Assembly (NCBI RefSeq): GCF_004363655.1
Contig: NZ_SNZH01000011.1
Span: 62,001 to 126,000, forward strand
Origin: Tahibacter aquaticus
Lineage (GTDB): Bacteria; Pseudomonadota; Gammaproteobacteria; Xanthomonadales; Rhodanobacteraceae
Length of the DNA: 64,000 bases
Direction: 5' to 3'
Part shown: in pieces, positions 35,868 to 43,507 of the stretch
Layout of the letters: each line of letters begins with the position of its first letter
Position numbering within the stretch: position 1 is the first letter of the stretch
The notes under the pieces: generated by a model
Told to the model about the DNA's origin: nothing
What the model saw: only the letters and a program-made list of their open reading frames with translations
Databases searched by the model: none
Program-made: the position numbers and the translations under genes

Positions 35868-36365
35868 TCAGGTGGCGGGCGGGTTGCTGCCGCCGTTGTC
35901 GCCGGCGGCTTTCTTGGGCTTGCGCGGCGCACGGGCGAAGCGCACCGACAGCTGTTTGCACAGGGCATCGAGCCCCTGCGCCTTGCCACCGGCGCGCAGG
36001 GCGCCGTAGCCGCCCAGGGCCAGCACCATGATGTCGCTGCCCAGGGCGGCCTCGGTATCCCAGGCGCGTTCGGACAGGCGTTCCATGCGGCGGAACAGGG
36101 GTGTCAGCTGGTCGAAGGTGAGCACGTCTTTCTTGCCTTCGGCCAGGTCGAGAATGGGCGGGATGAGTTCGGGGTTCTGTTCCATGGCCAGCAGCGTGGC
36201 ATCGCAGAAGGGCTTGGATTGCTGGCCCATGCGGGTAAGGCTGCGGCGTTCCTGCGGGGTGAGGGAGACGAAACCCGCGAACAGGGTTTCCAGTTGGGTG
36301 ATGGCCGCCTCGGCGGCGGCCAGTTGGTCGTCGGTCAAGGCGAGATCGACAAGGTTCTGGGTCAT
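35868..36365 (-). CDS. Conserved hypothetical protein, helical, cytosolic
   Basis: A 165-residue protein: MTQNLVDLALTDDQLAAAEAAITQLETLFAGFVSLTPQERRSLTRMGQQSKPFCDATL, then LTFDQLTPLFRRMERLSERAWDTEAALGSDIMVLALGGYGALRAGGKAQGLDALCKQLSVRFARAPRKPKK. It has no signal peptide or membrane span and is predicted mostly alpha-helical with a basic tail. I recall similar unnamed proteins in diverse bacteria but no function. The start at 36365 has GGAGA six bases upstream, so the longer frame to 36497 is rejected. It marks the return to chromosomal composition right of the repeat array. Confidence 0.8.
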   Translation of the reverse strand: MTQNLVDLALTDDQLAAAEAAITQLETLFAGFVSLTPQERRSLTRMGQQSKPFCDATLLAMEQNPELIPPILDLAEGKKDVLTFDQLTPLFRRMERLSERAWDTEAALGSDIMVLALGGYGALRAGGKAQGLDALCKQLSVRFARAPRKPKKAAGDNGGSNPPAT

Positions 36366-36807
36366 GGTGCTCTCCGAGTGAAAGGGGCCGGGGCGGCGGT
36401 GGGCGCTGCCCGCGCGATGCCGCTGCCCGGTGACGGCCGGGTGGCGCACCGGGCGGCGGCAGGGACCGAGTCTTTCACTGGATGCACATGTATGCAATGG
36501 AACTATACGCTGTAGTTAAGAAATACACTTACGTATGGAATGGGCGTATGGACGGCGAGAGGAATACGTTCCGTGCGGGCTGCGGCTTTTGTAGCGGCGA
36601 TGTCGAATACGGGTGTTCGTCATTGTTTTCGCATGGCGGCACTACGCCGGCGAATCGGCGGCGTGAGTGAGGGCGTGGCGTTTTTCCGGGCGGTATTGCG
36701 CCAAGCGGAAGGCCGCGGCGGGCGGGCGGCCCTGCCGGGGAGCGTGCAAGATAGCCCGCACCCACGGGCGCTGCCCCGACGGCCGGACGCCAACCGGCGC
36801 CGGTTGC
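36366..36807. other. Intergenic region, about 440 bases
   Basis: GC-rich near 36366-36480, then an AT-richer stretch (36485-36560) with ACTATA at about 36502, which reads TATAGT on the minus strand and may be the -10 element of the leftward hypothetical gene. The octamer CGTATGGA occurs twice at about 36533-36551. A 62-codon plus-strand frame at 36482 has no support. Confidence 0.4.
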
Positions 36808-38379
36808 TCATTCCTGCCAGAACGCCGCACCACGCACTTGCTCATACACACGATCGAACACGCGCAGGCCGTCGCCAGGCTCGTGCCGCTCGACGGTCGG
36901 CGGTGCCGCCAGTTGCATGACCGCCCCACCCTCGCCGGCATAGCGGGGCCACTGCGGCAGTCCCTTGCCCGACGGGTCGCCGCGCTTGACGAAGTTCACC
37001 CAGTAGCTCGCCATCTGCTGCGCCAGGCGCTGGTCGGCGGCGCTCCAGCGCCAGCGGGCCTGGTCCAGGTGATCGAACATGTACCACAGCTCGGCGAAAT
37101 GGCCCGCGCCCCAGTTTGCGTACACCGACCCGGCCGGAAACGGCGGGCGCTGCGCAAACCGGTAGAAGTACACCGGCTGCGTGCCGGCCAGCGCCTGCAG
37201 GCGTGCCCAGGCCCACATATCCCAGCCAAAGCGCAGGTCGCGCTCGAAATCCAGGCGGGCCTGCTGCGCCTGCGCATCGGTGGCAGTTGCATAGGCCGCG
37301 AGCAAGGGCGCCGGCAGCTTGCCGAAACGGCGTTCGATATCTGCCGCGAATGTCGCCGCTTTCACGGCGCTCACATCGACCAGCGAGCGCGCTTCCTCGG
37401 CGTTGGAACCGATCAGCAGCGGCACAGCGTTGTGCTGCCGCGCGCGATAGGCCGCATACGGCGTCAGCGGCAGTACATCGGGCTCGATCACCGGGTGACT
37501 GAGCGCCGCCGCCGCCGCCGTCAGCAACGCCGCCGCGGGCAAGGCGCGCAGTTCGCGTATCGAACCTGCGCCCACCGACGCGGCGTATTTCTCGCCATCG
37601 CGTTCGGCATTCGCCAGTTGGTAGGACGGCGCGAGTTGCTCCGGTTCGAACACGCCGCCGCTTTGCCCGATCGCGCCGTGGAACAGACCCTTGGCCCGCG
37701 GCGAAGCGAGCAGCAGGCTGACCGACATGGCACCGGCCGATTGCCCGGCAATGGTCACCCGCGCCGGATCGCCGCCAAATGCGGCAATATTTTTTTGCAC
37801 CCATTGCAACGCGGCCATCTGGTCCATCAGGCCGTAGTTGCCCGAGCCGTGCCGGGCCGATTCCGCCGTGAGCTGCGGATGCGCCAGGAAGCCGAATACG
37901 CCCAGCCGATACGCTACGCTGACGACGACGATGCCCCGGCGCGCCAGGCGGTCGCCCCAGTACAGCGGCATGGCCGCGGAACCATTGGTATAGCCGCCGC
38001 CATGAATCCAGACCAGCACGGGCAGGCGCTGGCCGGCGCGCGGGGTCGGTGTCCAGATATTCAATGCCAGGCAGTCTTCACTCACCACGGGCGGTGTTTC
38101 GCCCGGCATCGACACGCCGGTTTGCAGGCAGGCCGGCGCAAATGCAGTTGCCTTGCGCACGCCTTCCCAGGCCAGCGGCGGCTGCGGCGGCATCCAGCGC
38201 AGCGCGCCAACGGGCGACGCGGCGAACGGAATGCCCTTGTACGCGGTGACGCCACCTTCGCGCACACCGACCACGCTGCCGCTTTGCGTCAACACCGGTT
38301 TCGCCACGGCCAGGCCGCTACCAAACAGGAAAACTGCGGCCGCCATCGCGGCCATTACATGTATTGCCTTCACCGTCAT
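36808..38379 (-). CDS. Carboxylesterase type B, exported
   Basis: A 523-residue serine esterase of the cholinesterase/carboxylesterase family. A signal peptide (VMAAMAAAVFLFGSGLAVA) leads to the periplasm or outside. Motifs: SEDCLALNIWTP, oxyanion hole WIHGGGYTNGS, nucleophile GQSAGAMS, acid-region IGSNAEEAR and the His in GAGHFAELWYMF. It hydrolyses carboxylic esters of unknown identity. The ATG at 38379 gives a clean signal peptide and has GAGG ten bases upstream; ATG 38406 adds nine residues and is possible. Divergent from the LytTR regulator with 106 bases between starts, so it may be that regulator's target. Confidence 0.9.
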   Translation of the reverse strand: MTVKAIHVMAAMAAAVFLFGSGLAVAKPVLTQSGSVVGVREGGVTAYKGIPFAASPVGALRWMPPQPPLAWEGVRKATAFAPACLQTGVSMPGETPPVVSEDCLALNIWTPTPRAGQRLPVLVWIHGGGYTNGSAAMPLYWGDRLARRGIVVVSVAYRLGVFGFLAHPQLTAESARHGSGNYGLMDQMAALQWVQKNIAAFGGDPARVTIAGQSAGAMSVSLLLASPRAKGLFHGAIGQSGGVFEPEQLAPSYQLANAERDGEKYAASVGAGSIRELRALPAAALLTAAAAALSHPVIEPDVLPLTPYAAYRARQHNAVPLLIGSNAEEARSLVDVSAVKAATFAADIERRFGKLPAPLLAAYATATDAQAQQARLDFERDLRFGWDMWAWARLQALAGTQPVYFYRFAQRPPFPAGSVYANWGAGHFAELWYMFDHLDQARWRWSAADQRLAQQMASYWVNFVKRGDPSGKGLPQWPRYAGEGGAVMQLAAPPTVERHEPGDGLRVFDRVYEQVRGAAFWQE

Positions 38380-38485
38380 CTCCGTCGAAACCTCGCCGTA
38401 AAGCATTGATGGCGAACGGCGGGAAGGCCAGACCGGTTCACACCCGAAGCGGAGCGGTTCGCCCCAAAGCCCTGTCATTCGCCCT

Positions 38486-39385
38486 ATGGACGAAGCGAAA
38501 GGTGCTTGCCAGACTCGAACCATGATGCGAACCGCGCTACCGCACGCCGCCGGCCCGACGCGCGCTCTTCCGGCGTGGCTGCGCCAAGGCGTGATCGGCC
38601 TGCTGTACTGGGCCGCGTTCCTGCTGGTGCTGGAGCCCGGCAATATTCTGCGTGCCAGCCAGGCCGGCCACTCGCTGGCGGCCGGCGACGAAGCCTTGCG
38701 CATTCTGGCGGCATCGCTGTTGGGCGCCTCGGTAACGCCCTGGGTGTTCCAGTTGACGCACCGCTTTCCTGTGCTCGGTCCCGCGCGCTGGCGCCACGGC
38801 CTGATTCATGCCGGCGCCACCGTCGGCCTTACGCTGTGGCTGATTCTGCTGTCGTGCTTCCTCGCGGCCTGGGTCTTCCACGGCCGCTGGCTGCCGACGC
38901 TGATCGAGCTGCGCGAGGAATACACGGCGAATGGCTTGCTGCTCGTGTTCGCGCTGCTGGCGTTTGTGGCTGGACTGCACGCGCGCCGGCTCGATAACGT
39001 GCAAACGATGGCCGGCACCGCAGCGCCATCGCCACACCTTGCACAGATACCGGTCAAGCACCGTGGCCGCACCCACTTGATCAACGTCGCCGACATCGAT
39101 TGGATCGAAGCGCAGGGCAACTACGTTGCACTGCATGTCGGCGGTGCCAGCCATCTGGTGCGCGAATCGCTCAGTGCGCTGGAGCGGCAGGTGGATGGCG
39201 AGCGGTTCGTACGCATCCATCGCGGTGCCATTGTTGCCCTCGCCCGCATTCGTTCGCTGAAACCGATTGCTAACGGCGATGCGATGCTGGAAATGACCAA
39301 CTCGGCGGAAGTGCGCGTCAGCCGGAGCTATCGCAAAGGATTGGCGGCGCGGTGGGTAGACGGCAAGTCCGCAGGCTCGCCCTAG
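38486..39385 (+). CDS. Membrane-bound LytTR-family DNA-binding regulator
   Basis: A 299-residue regulator. The N-terminal half has four membrane segments (about 33-52, 68-88, 106-130 and 146-162) and the C-terminal part (about 190-290) is a LytTR DNA-binding domain: HLINVADIDWIEAQGNYVALHV, LVRESLSALERQ, FVRIHRGAIVALARI and the final RVSRSYRKGL. There is no response-regulator receiver domain, so the signal probably comes through the membrane part. Direct-repeat LytTR boxes were not identified. The first ATG at 38486 is used; ATGs at 38522/38525 would remove 12-13 residues. Confidence 0.85.
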   Translation: MDEAKGACQTRTMMRTALPHAAGPTRALPAWLRQGVIGLLYWAAFLLVLEPGNILRASQAGHSLAAGDEALRILAASLLGASVTPWVFQLTHRFPVLGPARWRHGLIHAGATVGLTLWLILLSCFLAAWVFHGRWLPTLIELREEYTANGLLLVFALLAFVAGLHARRLDNVQTMAGTAAPSPHLAQIPVKHRGRTHLINVADIDWIEAQGNYVALHVGGASHLVRESLSALERQVDGERFVRIHRGAIVALARIRSLKPIANGDAMLEMTNSAEVRVSRSYRKGLAARWVDGKSAGSP

Positions 39386-39447
39386 CGCTGTCCTCGCTTC
39401 GCGATAGATGACGTAGCGATGCGGTGCATGGCATTCACGGCAAGGGA

Positions 39448-39476
39448 GAAAGAGCCGCCGCGCTGGCGGCTCTTTC
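39448..39476. terminator. Bidirectional intrinsic terminator
   Basis: Perfect 12-bp stem GAAAGAGCCGCC / GGCGGCTCTTTC with a five-base loop. A- and T-rich outer ends give a U-tract in both directions, between the convergent LytTR gene and the small secreted protein gene. Confidence 0.85.
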
Positions 39477-39486
39477 CGTGCGCCCG

Positions 39487-39732
39487 TCAGGACACCGGAA
39501 GGCCGTGCTCCCGCGCCATGCATTCGCGGTACGCATCGCCTTTTTCGATGACGATCTGCCGTGCGTAATCGCAGAGGTGTGGAGCGACGAAACAAACGTG
39601 TTCCGCTGTCTCGACCGCCGTCTCGAAGTCGTGATACTCCGCCGCGCATTGAGCAGCGCGAGCCGGCACGGGTGTCAGTGCAAACAGCGTCGCGGAGGCG
39701 GCAAACGCGAGCGAAAGCGGGATCTTTTTCAT
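39487..39732 (-). CDS. Small secreted Cys-containing protein
   Basis: An 81-residue precursor. The signal peptide MKKIPLSLAFAASATLFALTPVPARA leaves a mature chain of about 55 residues starting AQCAAEYHDFETAVETAEHVCF, with four Cys that could form two disulphides (C-x17-C-x6-C-x15-C approximately). AGGAAA lies seven bases before the ATG, and a strong terminator follows, so it is a genuine small gene. No family recognised; function unknown. Confidence 0.75.
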   Translation of the reverse strand: MKKIPLSLAFAASATLFALTPVPARAAQCAAEYHDFETAVETAEHVCFVAPHLCDYARQIVIEKGDAYRECMAREHGLPVS

Positions 39733-40121
39733 GGCAATTTCCTTATGGGGTGCGGCGTGTCAGCGGTTCGGGCCGCCGAATGGACTTGCCGACGGAACGG
39801 CGCAGGACGCAGTTGCCGGCCAGGCGAGTCAACGCAATTGCCCGCATGCTCGCCACCCCGATGGGACAGGCTGCGGTTTGCGGGATACGAATGCCACGCT
39901 GGCGTGCATCAACGGCACAGGCGATGGCGCCGATACGCAGGCTGCTGCGCAAGCGCACGTGTCGTGTTCGACAGCGGCGCGGCCCTGACACGCAGGCGCC
40001 GATTCATCGGCACGTCGCCCGCTTCGAGCCGATTGCCTGCAACAGGCGACGCGGTGAATGAGGTGATGGTGGTGCTGACGATGCCGTGTTGCGTGGTACG
40101 GGTAACCGTCAGTGCGTGGCC
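39733..40121. other. Intergenic region, about 390 bases
   Basis: No gene, RNA or repeat was recognised. Frames on both strands look like chance openings of GC-rich DNA. It carries the promoter of the small secreted protein gene at its left end. Confidence 0.4.
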
Positions 40122-40673
40122 TCAGTCGTCGCCGGCGTCGCGGCTGAAGTCGCCAGCCAGCGCGAGGAAGGGAGAGCGGGTACGCAGGTCGAACGCCGCC
40201 CGCAAGCGCCGTGCACCGCGCTTGCCGCGCTGGCAGTAACAGCAGCCGCAGGGTGTGCGCTCATGCGCATCGGGAAAATGTCGCCAGCCGATATGTTGTG
40301 GCAATTGGCGTACTGCCTGGATGTCGCCGGCCGGGACACGCCGCGGCAGGATGACTTCGTAGCCGAGCAAACCCTGCTCGCGCAGCTGTGCCGCAGCCTG
40401 GTCGGCCGTGATGCAGTGCTTGTCGTCGTTGTAGTGGCCCGCCCAGACCGGCTCGTTGCCGCCCACCTTGAAATATACGCCGATGGCAGTGCGGAAGCGG
40501 CCGTGTTTGATTTCGCGCAGCCACTGGTGCGAAACGACGAAGTTCGGCACTACCGGCAGGGCGAACACGCCGTAGGCACGTGGTGCCTGCACGGGTGGCG
40601 ATGCCAGTTTCAGGCCATTGCGGCGTATCGATGCGGCGTCGCGAGAGTCTGCAATGTGGACAAATATCGGCAT
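40122..40673 (-). CDS. Conserved hypothetical protein with CxxCxxC-like cluster
   Basis: A 183-residue cytosolic protein starting MPIFVHIADSRDAASIRRNGLKL. Notable segments are GVFALPVVPNFVVSHQWLREIK, AIGVYFKVGGNEPVWAGHYN, LLGYEVILPRRV and HFPDAHERTPCGCCYCQRGKRGARRLR, whose close Cys residues (C-x-C-C-x-C) and His could bind metal. I remember the family as conserved in Proteobacteria without a function; the opening and layout recall ADP-ribosyltransferase-like folds, but that is speculation. The ATG at 40673 fits where similarity begins; no clear Shine-Dalgarno. Divergent from the small exported protein gene at 40807. Confidence 0.72.
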   Translation of the reverse strand: MPIFVHIADSRDAASIRRNGLKLASPPVQAPRAYGVFALPVVPNFVVSHQWLREIKHGRFRTAIGVYFKVGGNEPVWAGHYNDDKHCITADQAAAQLREQGLLGYEVILPRRVPAGDIQAVRQLPQHIGWRHFPDAHERTPCGCCYCQRGKRGARRLRAAFDLRTRSPFLALAGDFSRDAGDD

Positions 40674-40806
40674 GGCGACGATGGCAGTGGTAGTGGCGAC
40701 AGCACAGTGTACGACCGTCTGCACGGCGGTCGCGCTGCGCATGACCGCCTATGCGTATACGGCAGCCGTGCTAGCCTCGGCAGCGTTCCGCCGGCCAGGA
40801 CACTGG

Positions 40807-41184
40807 ATGAGAAGGTTCCACCTCGCTACCTGCGCACTGGCTGCCGCCTTGGGCGCCGCATCGTTCGCCAGGGCGGAGCAAGCAGCCCCGCTCGCCTCTA
40901 CCGGTGCCGGCGATACCGAATGCACACCGCTGACCATCGGCGCGCCCTTCATCGGTCCAGCGCAATCGGTAGCCGAGGCCGAAGCCGAATCGCTGCAGCA
41001 GCTCAAGGGGGCGACCGGTGTTCCCCAGCGGCCGTTCGGCTTCGCCAATGCGGCTTGGCTGGATTTGAAGGCAGGCATGAAACCCGGCGACAGGCTGCAT
41101 CGCTACAACATCGGCGATGAAGGCGGGCATCTGGTGTTGAGAAATGGGTGTCTGGTCGGGCGGCTGATGGAGTGGGCCCGCTGA
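40807..41184 (+). CDS. Small exported hypothetical protein
   Basis: A 125-residue precursor with signal peptide MRRFHLATCALAAALGAASFARA and a mature domain that reads IGAPFIGPAQSVAEAEAESLQQLKGATGVPQRPFGFANAAWLDLKAGMKPGDRLHRYNIGDEGGHLVLRNGCLVGRLMEW. The first part repeats the style of a helical linker, and the GDRLHRYNIGDEGGHLVLRNGCLV segment looks like a compact beta domain. AGGAC lies six bases before the ATG. No family recognised. The frame is open upstream to 40618 but that part has no coding signals. Confidence 0.68.
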   Translation: MRRFHLATCALAAALGAASFARAEQAAPLASTGAGDTECTPLTIGAPFIGPAQSVAEAEAESLQQLKGATGVPQRPFGFANAAWLDLKAGMKPGDRLHRYNIGDEGGHLVLRNGCLVGRLMEWAR

Positions 41185-41324
41185 AACCGGGCGGGCGGCG
41201 TTGCTTGCTACCCGCGGCCGGCCGCTCGCTTACCGAGGGGGCGGTGTCGCGCCACCCGGCAAGTCTTTGCGGCGATCGTCGCGCTCCAGCCTGCGTGCGA
41301 TGGCCTTTGTCGCCGATTCGGCAT

Positions 41325-41765
41325 TTACGGGGCTTTCGGCTTGCTATACCACAGCGCATTCACGATCAGCCACTTGTCGCCAAAATTTCCCATATGGAAA
41401 TAGTCGACAAACCACGGTGTCTCCAGGCGCACCGAGGCGGCGTTGCCGGTGATGTCGAGGATGGTGCAGGTGCGGTTCCATTGATCGGCCGGGGTTTTCA
41501 GCGCGCCTTGCTTGGTCAGGCCGACCAGTTCTTCCTTGCTCATGCGGCGCAGGCCGAAGCGTTCGTACGGCGTGTCGCCGATCACGGCGCGCTTGGCCAG
41601 GTCGGGATGCAGCGAACGGGCGACGCGGTCGGGGTTGGCTTCCAGCTGGCCGTCGATGTAGTCGAAGCAGGTGGCCTTGACGGCCTCGATGGTCTTGGGA
41701 TCGGCGTTCTCGGCCGGGCTGCCCGCCGCCAGTGCGATGGCGGTGAAGAGGGTGATGAGTGTCAT
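41325..41765 (-). CDS. Lumazine-binding-like / NTF2-fold exported protein
   Basis: A 146-residue protein with a short signal peptide (MTLITLFTAIALAAGSPA) and a cone-shaped alpha-beta NTF2-like domain: IEAVKATCFDYIDGQLEANPDRVARSLHPDLAKRAV, MSKEELVGLTKQ, CTILDITGNAASVRLETPWFVDYFHMGNFGDKWLIVNALWY. The pattern fits the Lumazine_bd_2 family, small periplasmic proteins of unknown function. AGGAAA lies six bases before the ATG at 41765. It ends the leftward cluster that follows the DUF2975-XRE-membrane operon, but a 184-base gap separates them. Confidence 0.78.
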   Translation of the reverse strand: MTLITLFTAIALAAGSPAENADPKTIEAVKATCFDYIDGQLEANPDRVARSLHPDLAKRAVIGDTPYERFGLRRMSKEELVGLTKQGALKTPADQWNRTCTILDITGNAASVRLETPWFVDYFHMGNFGDKWLIVNALWYSKPKAP

Positions 41766-41949
41766 CGGTTTTCCTGGAATGGAGTGAGCCGGCAATCGCG
41801 TCGTGCGCGACACGCCAGGACCGTCGAACCGGCGAAGGCATTTCGTTCGATGCCGCGCTTGGGTGCGTACATGCGCCCAAGCGTGCAGCGGGCAGGCCAG
41901 GCTGCCCGGTGCACGCTGTGCGGGGCAGTGCCGGGCGTCCGATGCCGGG

Positions 41950-42393
41950 TCAAGCGGCCAGCGGCCGGCGTGGCAGAACGAAGGTGCGAAAAACATAGCC
42001 CCAGGGCACGGCGATCATCGCCAGCGGAATCCACAGGAACACCATGGCCATGGGTTCGGCCGGCGAGCCGGCCAAGGTGCCGGCGCGCCATAGCGGCAGG
42101 GCGACCACGGCCAGCCACAGCAGTTTGTAGCCGATCATGAACACCACGATGGGCAGCAGGCGCAGCGGTTGCAGCAGGCCCAGTACCGACAAGGTGGCGT
42201 AGGTCGCCCAGACGCAGAATGCGACTGCCCTGAGCGGCTCCCACGGGCCCTGGTGGGTGATGATCGCCGACCACGAATCCCAGCCGACGAAGGCAAACAT
42301 CAGGAAGTAGAGAAAGCGCAAAAGGTAGATGTTGATCGGCCGCACGCCGTCGTAACGCAGGCGGTCGGGCGTGAACAGGGTCTGGATGAACAT
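41950..42393 (-). CDS. Small integral membrane protein
   Basis: A 147-residue protein with four predicted membrane segments (about 24-42, 58-75, 78-98 and 117-138) and short loops: IYLLRFLYFLMFAFVGWDSW, AVAFCVWATYATLSVLGLL, LLPIVVFMIGYKLLWLAVVALPLW and PMAMVFLWIPLAMIAVPWGYVF. Third gene of the operon led by the DUF2975 gene; its start is four bases after the stop of the XRE gene, so it is cotranscribed with it. Function unknown. Confidence 0.75.
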   Translation of the reverse strand: MFIQTLFTPDRLRYDGVRPINIYLLRFLYFLMFAFVGWDSWSAIITHQGPWEPLRAVAFCVWATYATLSVLGLLQPLRLLPIVVFMIGYKLLWLAVVALPLWRAGTLAGSPAEPMAMVFLWIPLAMIAVPWGYVFRTFVLPRRPLAA

Positions 42394-42397
42394 GGCG

Positions 42398-42661
42398 TCA
42401 GCCTTCGGTGGATTCGGATGATTCGTCGCCGGCGTCGAACGCTCGCTCGCCGGCTTTGCCCGGGGTGTAGGTGAGCAGGTCGCCGGGCTGGCATTGCAGT
42501 GCTTCGCAGATCGCGTCGAGCGTGGAGAAGCGCACGGCGCGGGCCTTGCCGGTCTTCAGGATGGAGAGATTGGAAACCGTGATGCCGATGCGCTCGGACA
42601 ACTCGGTCAGCGTCATGCGGCGCGCATAGAGAACGTCGTCGAGATTGACCGTGATGGGCAT
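42398..42661 (-). CDS. XRE/Cro-CI family helix-turn-helix regulator (YozG-like)
   Basis: An 87-residue DNA-binding protein. The helix-turn-helix is MTLTELSERIGITVSNLSILKTGKARAVRFSTLDAICEALQCQPGDLLTY, the compact form found next to DUF2975 membrane proteins. The acidic tail EERAFDAGDESSESTEG-like has no known role. Its ATG begins two bases after the stop of the DUF2975 gene. It is the natural candidate for binding the repeated site at 43226-43282 and repressing the operon. Confidence 0.85.
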   Translation of the reverse strand: MPITVNLDDVLYARRMTLTELSERIGITVSNLSILKTGKARAVRFSTLDAICEALQCQPGDLLTYTPGKAGERAFDAGDESSESTEG

Positions 42662-42662
42662 G

Positions 42663-43193
42663 TCAGACCGTCCCTTCCAGGTCTTCGCGTAGGCGTGTGC
42701 CGTGGTCGAACACCCGCGCCAGCACGAACAGCAGCAGCACGGCGAGCCAGGGCGTCGGCGAGAAGCTGCCGTCGAGGTCCAGCGGCATGGCCGGCGACGA
42801 CACTAACGCCTCGACGAGGCCGACGCCCAGGCGCAGCAGTTCGAGCGCCAGCACGGCCCAGGCGATCTGCTGCAGCCGCGTGGCGTTTTGCGCCACGAAC
42901 GGATCGCCCTGGTTCACCGTCAGCACGATGGCCAGCAGCCGCGTCAGCGCGATATGGGTGACCGGGGCCGAGACGACACCGACCAGCATGATCAGGCGCA
43001 TGCCGATGAACAGCGCGGCGCTGCCCTCGTTCGACGGTACGCCGAGGGCGCGCATGACCCAGTCCCCGGCCACCAGCGAGGCAACCAGCAGCGCGAGGAT
43101 GAGGAAGCCCAGCAGCAGATTGAGCGCGATGAGCAGCCGCAGGGCGCGGCGCGACAGGGCCAGGGTGTTGGGACGGGAAAGGACTTGCGGCAT
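42663..43193 (-). CDS. DUF2975 membrane protein
   Basis: A 176-residue inner membrane protein with four hydrophobic segments: LLIALNLLLGFLILALLVASL, GMRLIMLVGVVSAPVTHIALTRLLAIVL, AWAVLALELLRLGVGLVEALV and TPWLAVLLLFVLARVF. The segment VNQGDPFVAQNATRLQQIAWAVLALELL and the terminal LARVFDHGTRLREDLEGTV are the DUF2975 signature. Such proteins are nearly always encoded with a YozG-type XRE regulator, as here; the pair may sense a membrane signal but no function is proven. First gene of the operon. Confidence 0.85.
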   Translation of the reverse strand: MPQVLSRPNTLALSRRALRLLIALNLLLGFLILALLVASLVAGDWVMRALGVPSNEGSAALFIGMRLIMLVGVVSAPVTHIALTRLLAIVLTVNQGDPFVAQNATRLQQIAWAVLALELLRLGVGLVEALVSSPAMPLDLDGSFSPTPWLAVLLLFVLARVFDHGTRLREDLEGTV

Positions 43194-43225
43194 GGGTGCC
43201 TCCGTCGGGCTTGGCAGAAGTATCT

Positions 43226-43282
43226 CGATTAACGATACCAGCGTTATCGCTAATCGGCTAGAAATTTATCGATTATCGATAA
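43226..43282. promoter_or_regulatory. Three copies of CGATTANCGATA upstream of DUF2975-XRE operon
   Basis: Copy 1 at 43226-43237 (plus), copy 2 at 43245-43256 (minus) and copy 3 at 43270-43281 (plus) differ only in the N base (A, G, T). Copies 1 and 2 form an inverted repeat with a seven-base spacer; copy 3 lies within the 17-bp palindrome TTATCGATTATCGATAA. Position 33-90 bases before the operon suggests operators for the XRE protein. Confidence 0.7.
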
Positions 43283-43507
43283 TTTTCTTGCAAAGCCAGC
43301 CAAATCTGCCGGACAGCGTCAAAGGGACGGCGCTGACGGGAGGGAGCAAAGGAGGGACTCGCGCACCAGTCGCCGGCGCGGAATGCGGGGCCAGGACTGC
43401 GGCGCGGCCACACGCGGACGCCTATGCGAGCCAACCACACAGTCCGACAAAGCGGCGTTGCGGCTTTGCAACATTCGGAAGTTGTGGAAAACCGGCACGG
43501 CTATCCG

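Noticed and set aside
39733-40121. Small frames in the gap between the secreted Cys protein and the hypothetical gene
   Set aside because: All look like chance openings of GC-rich DNA without start signals or similarity.
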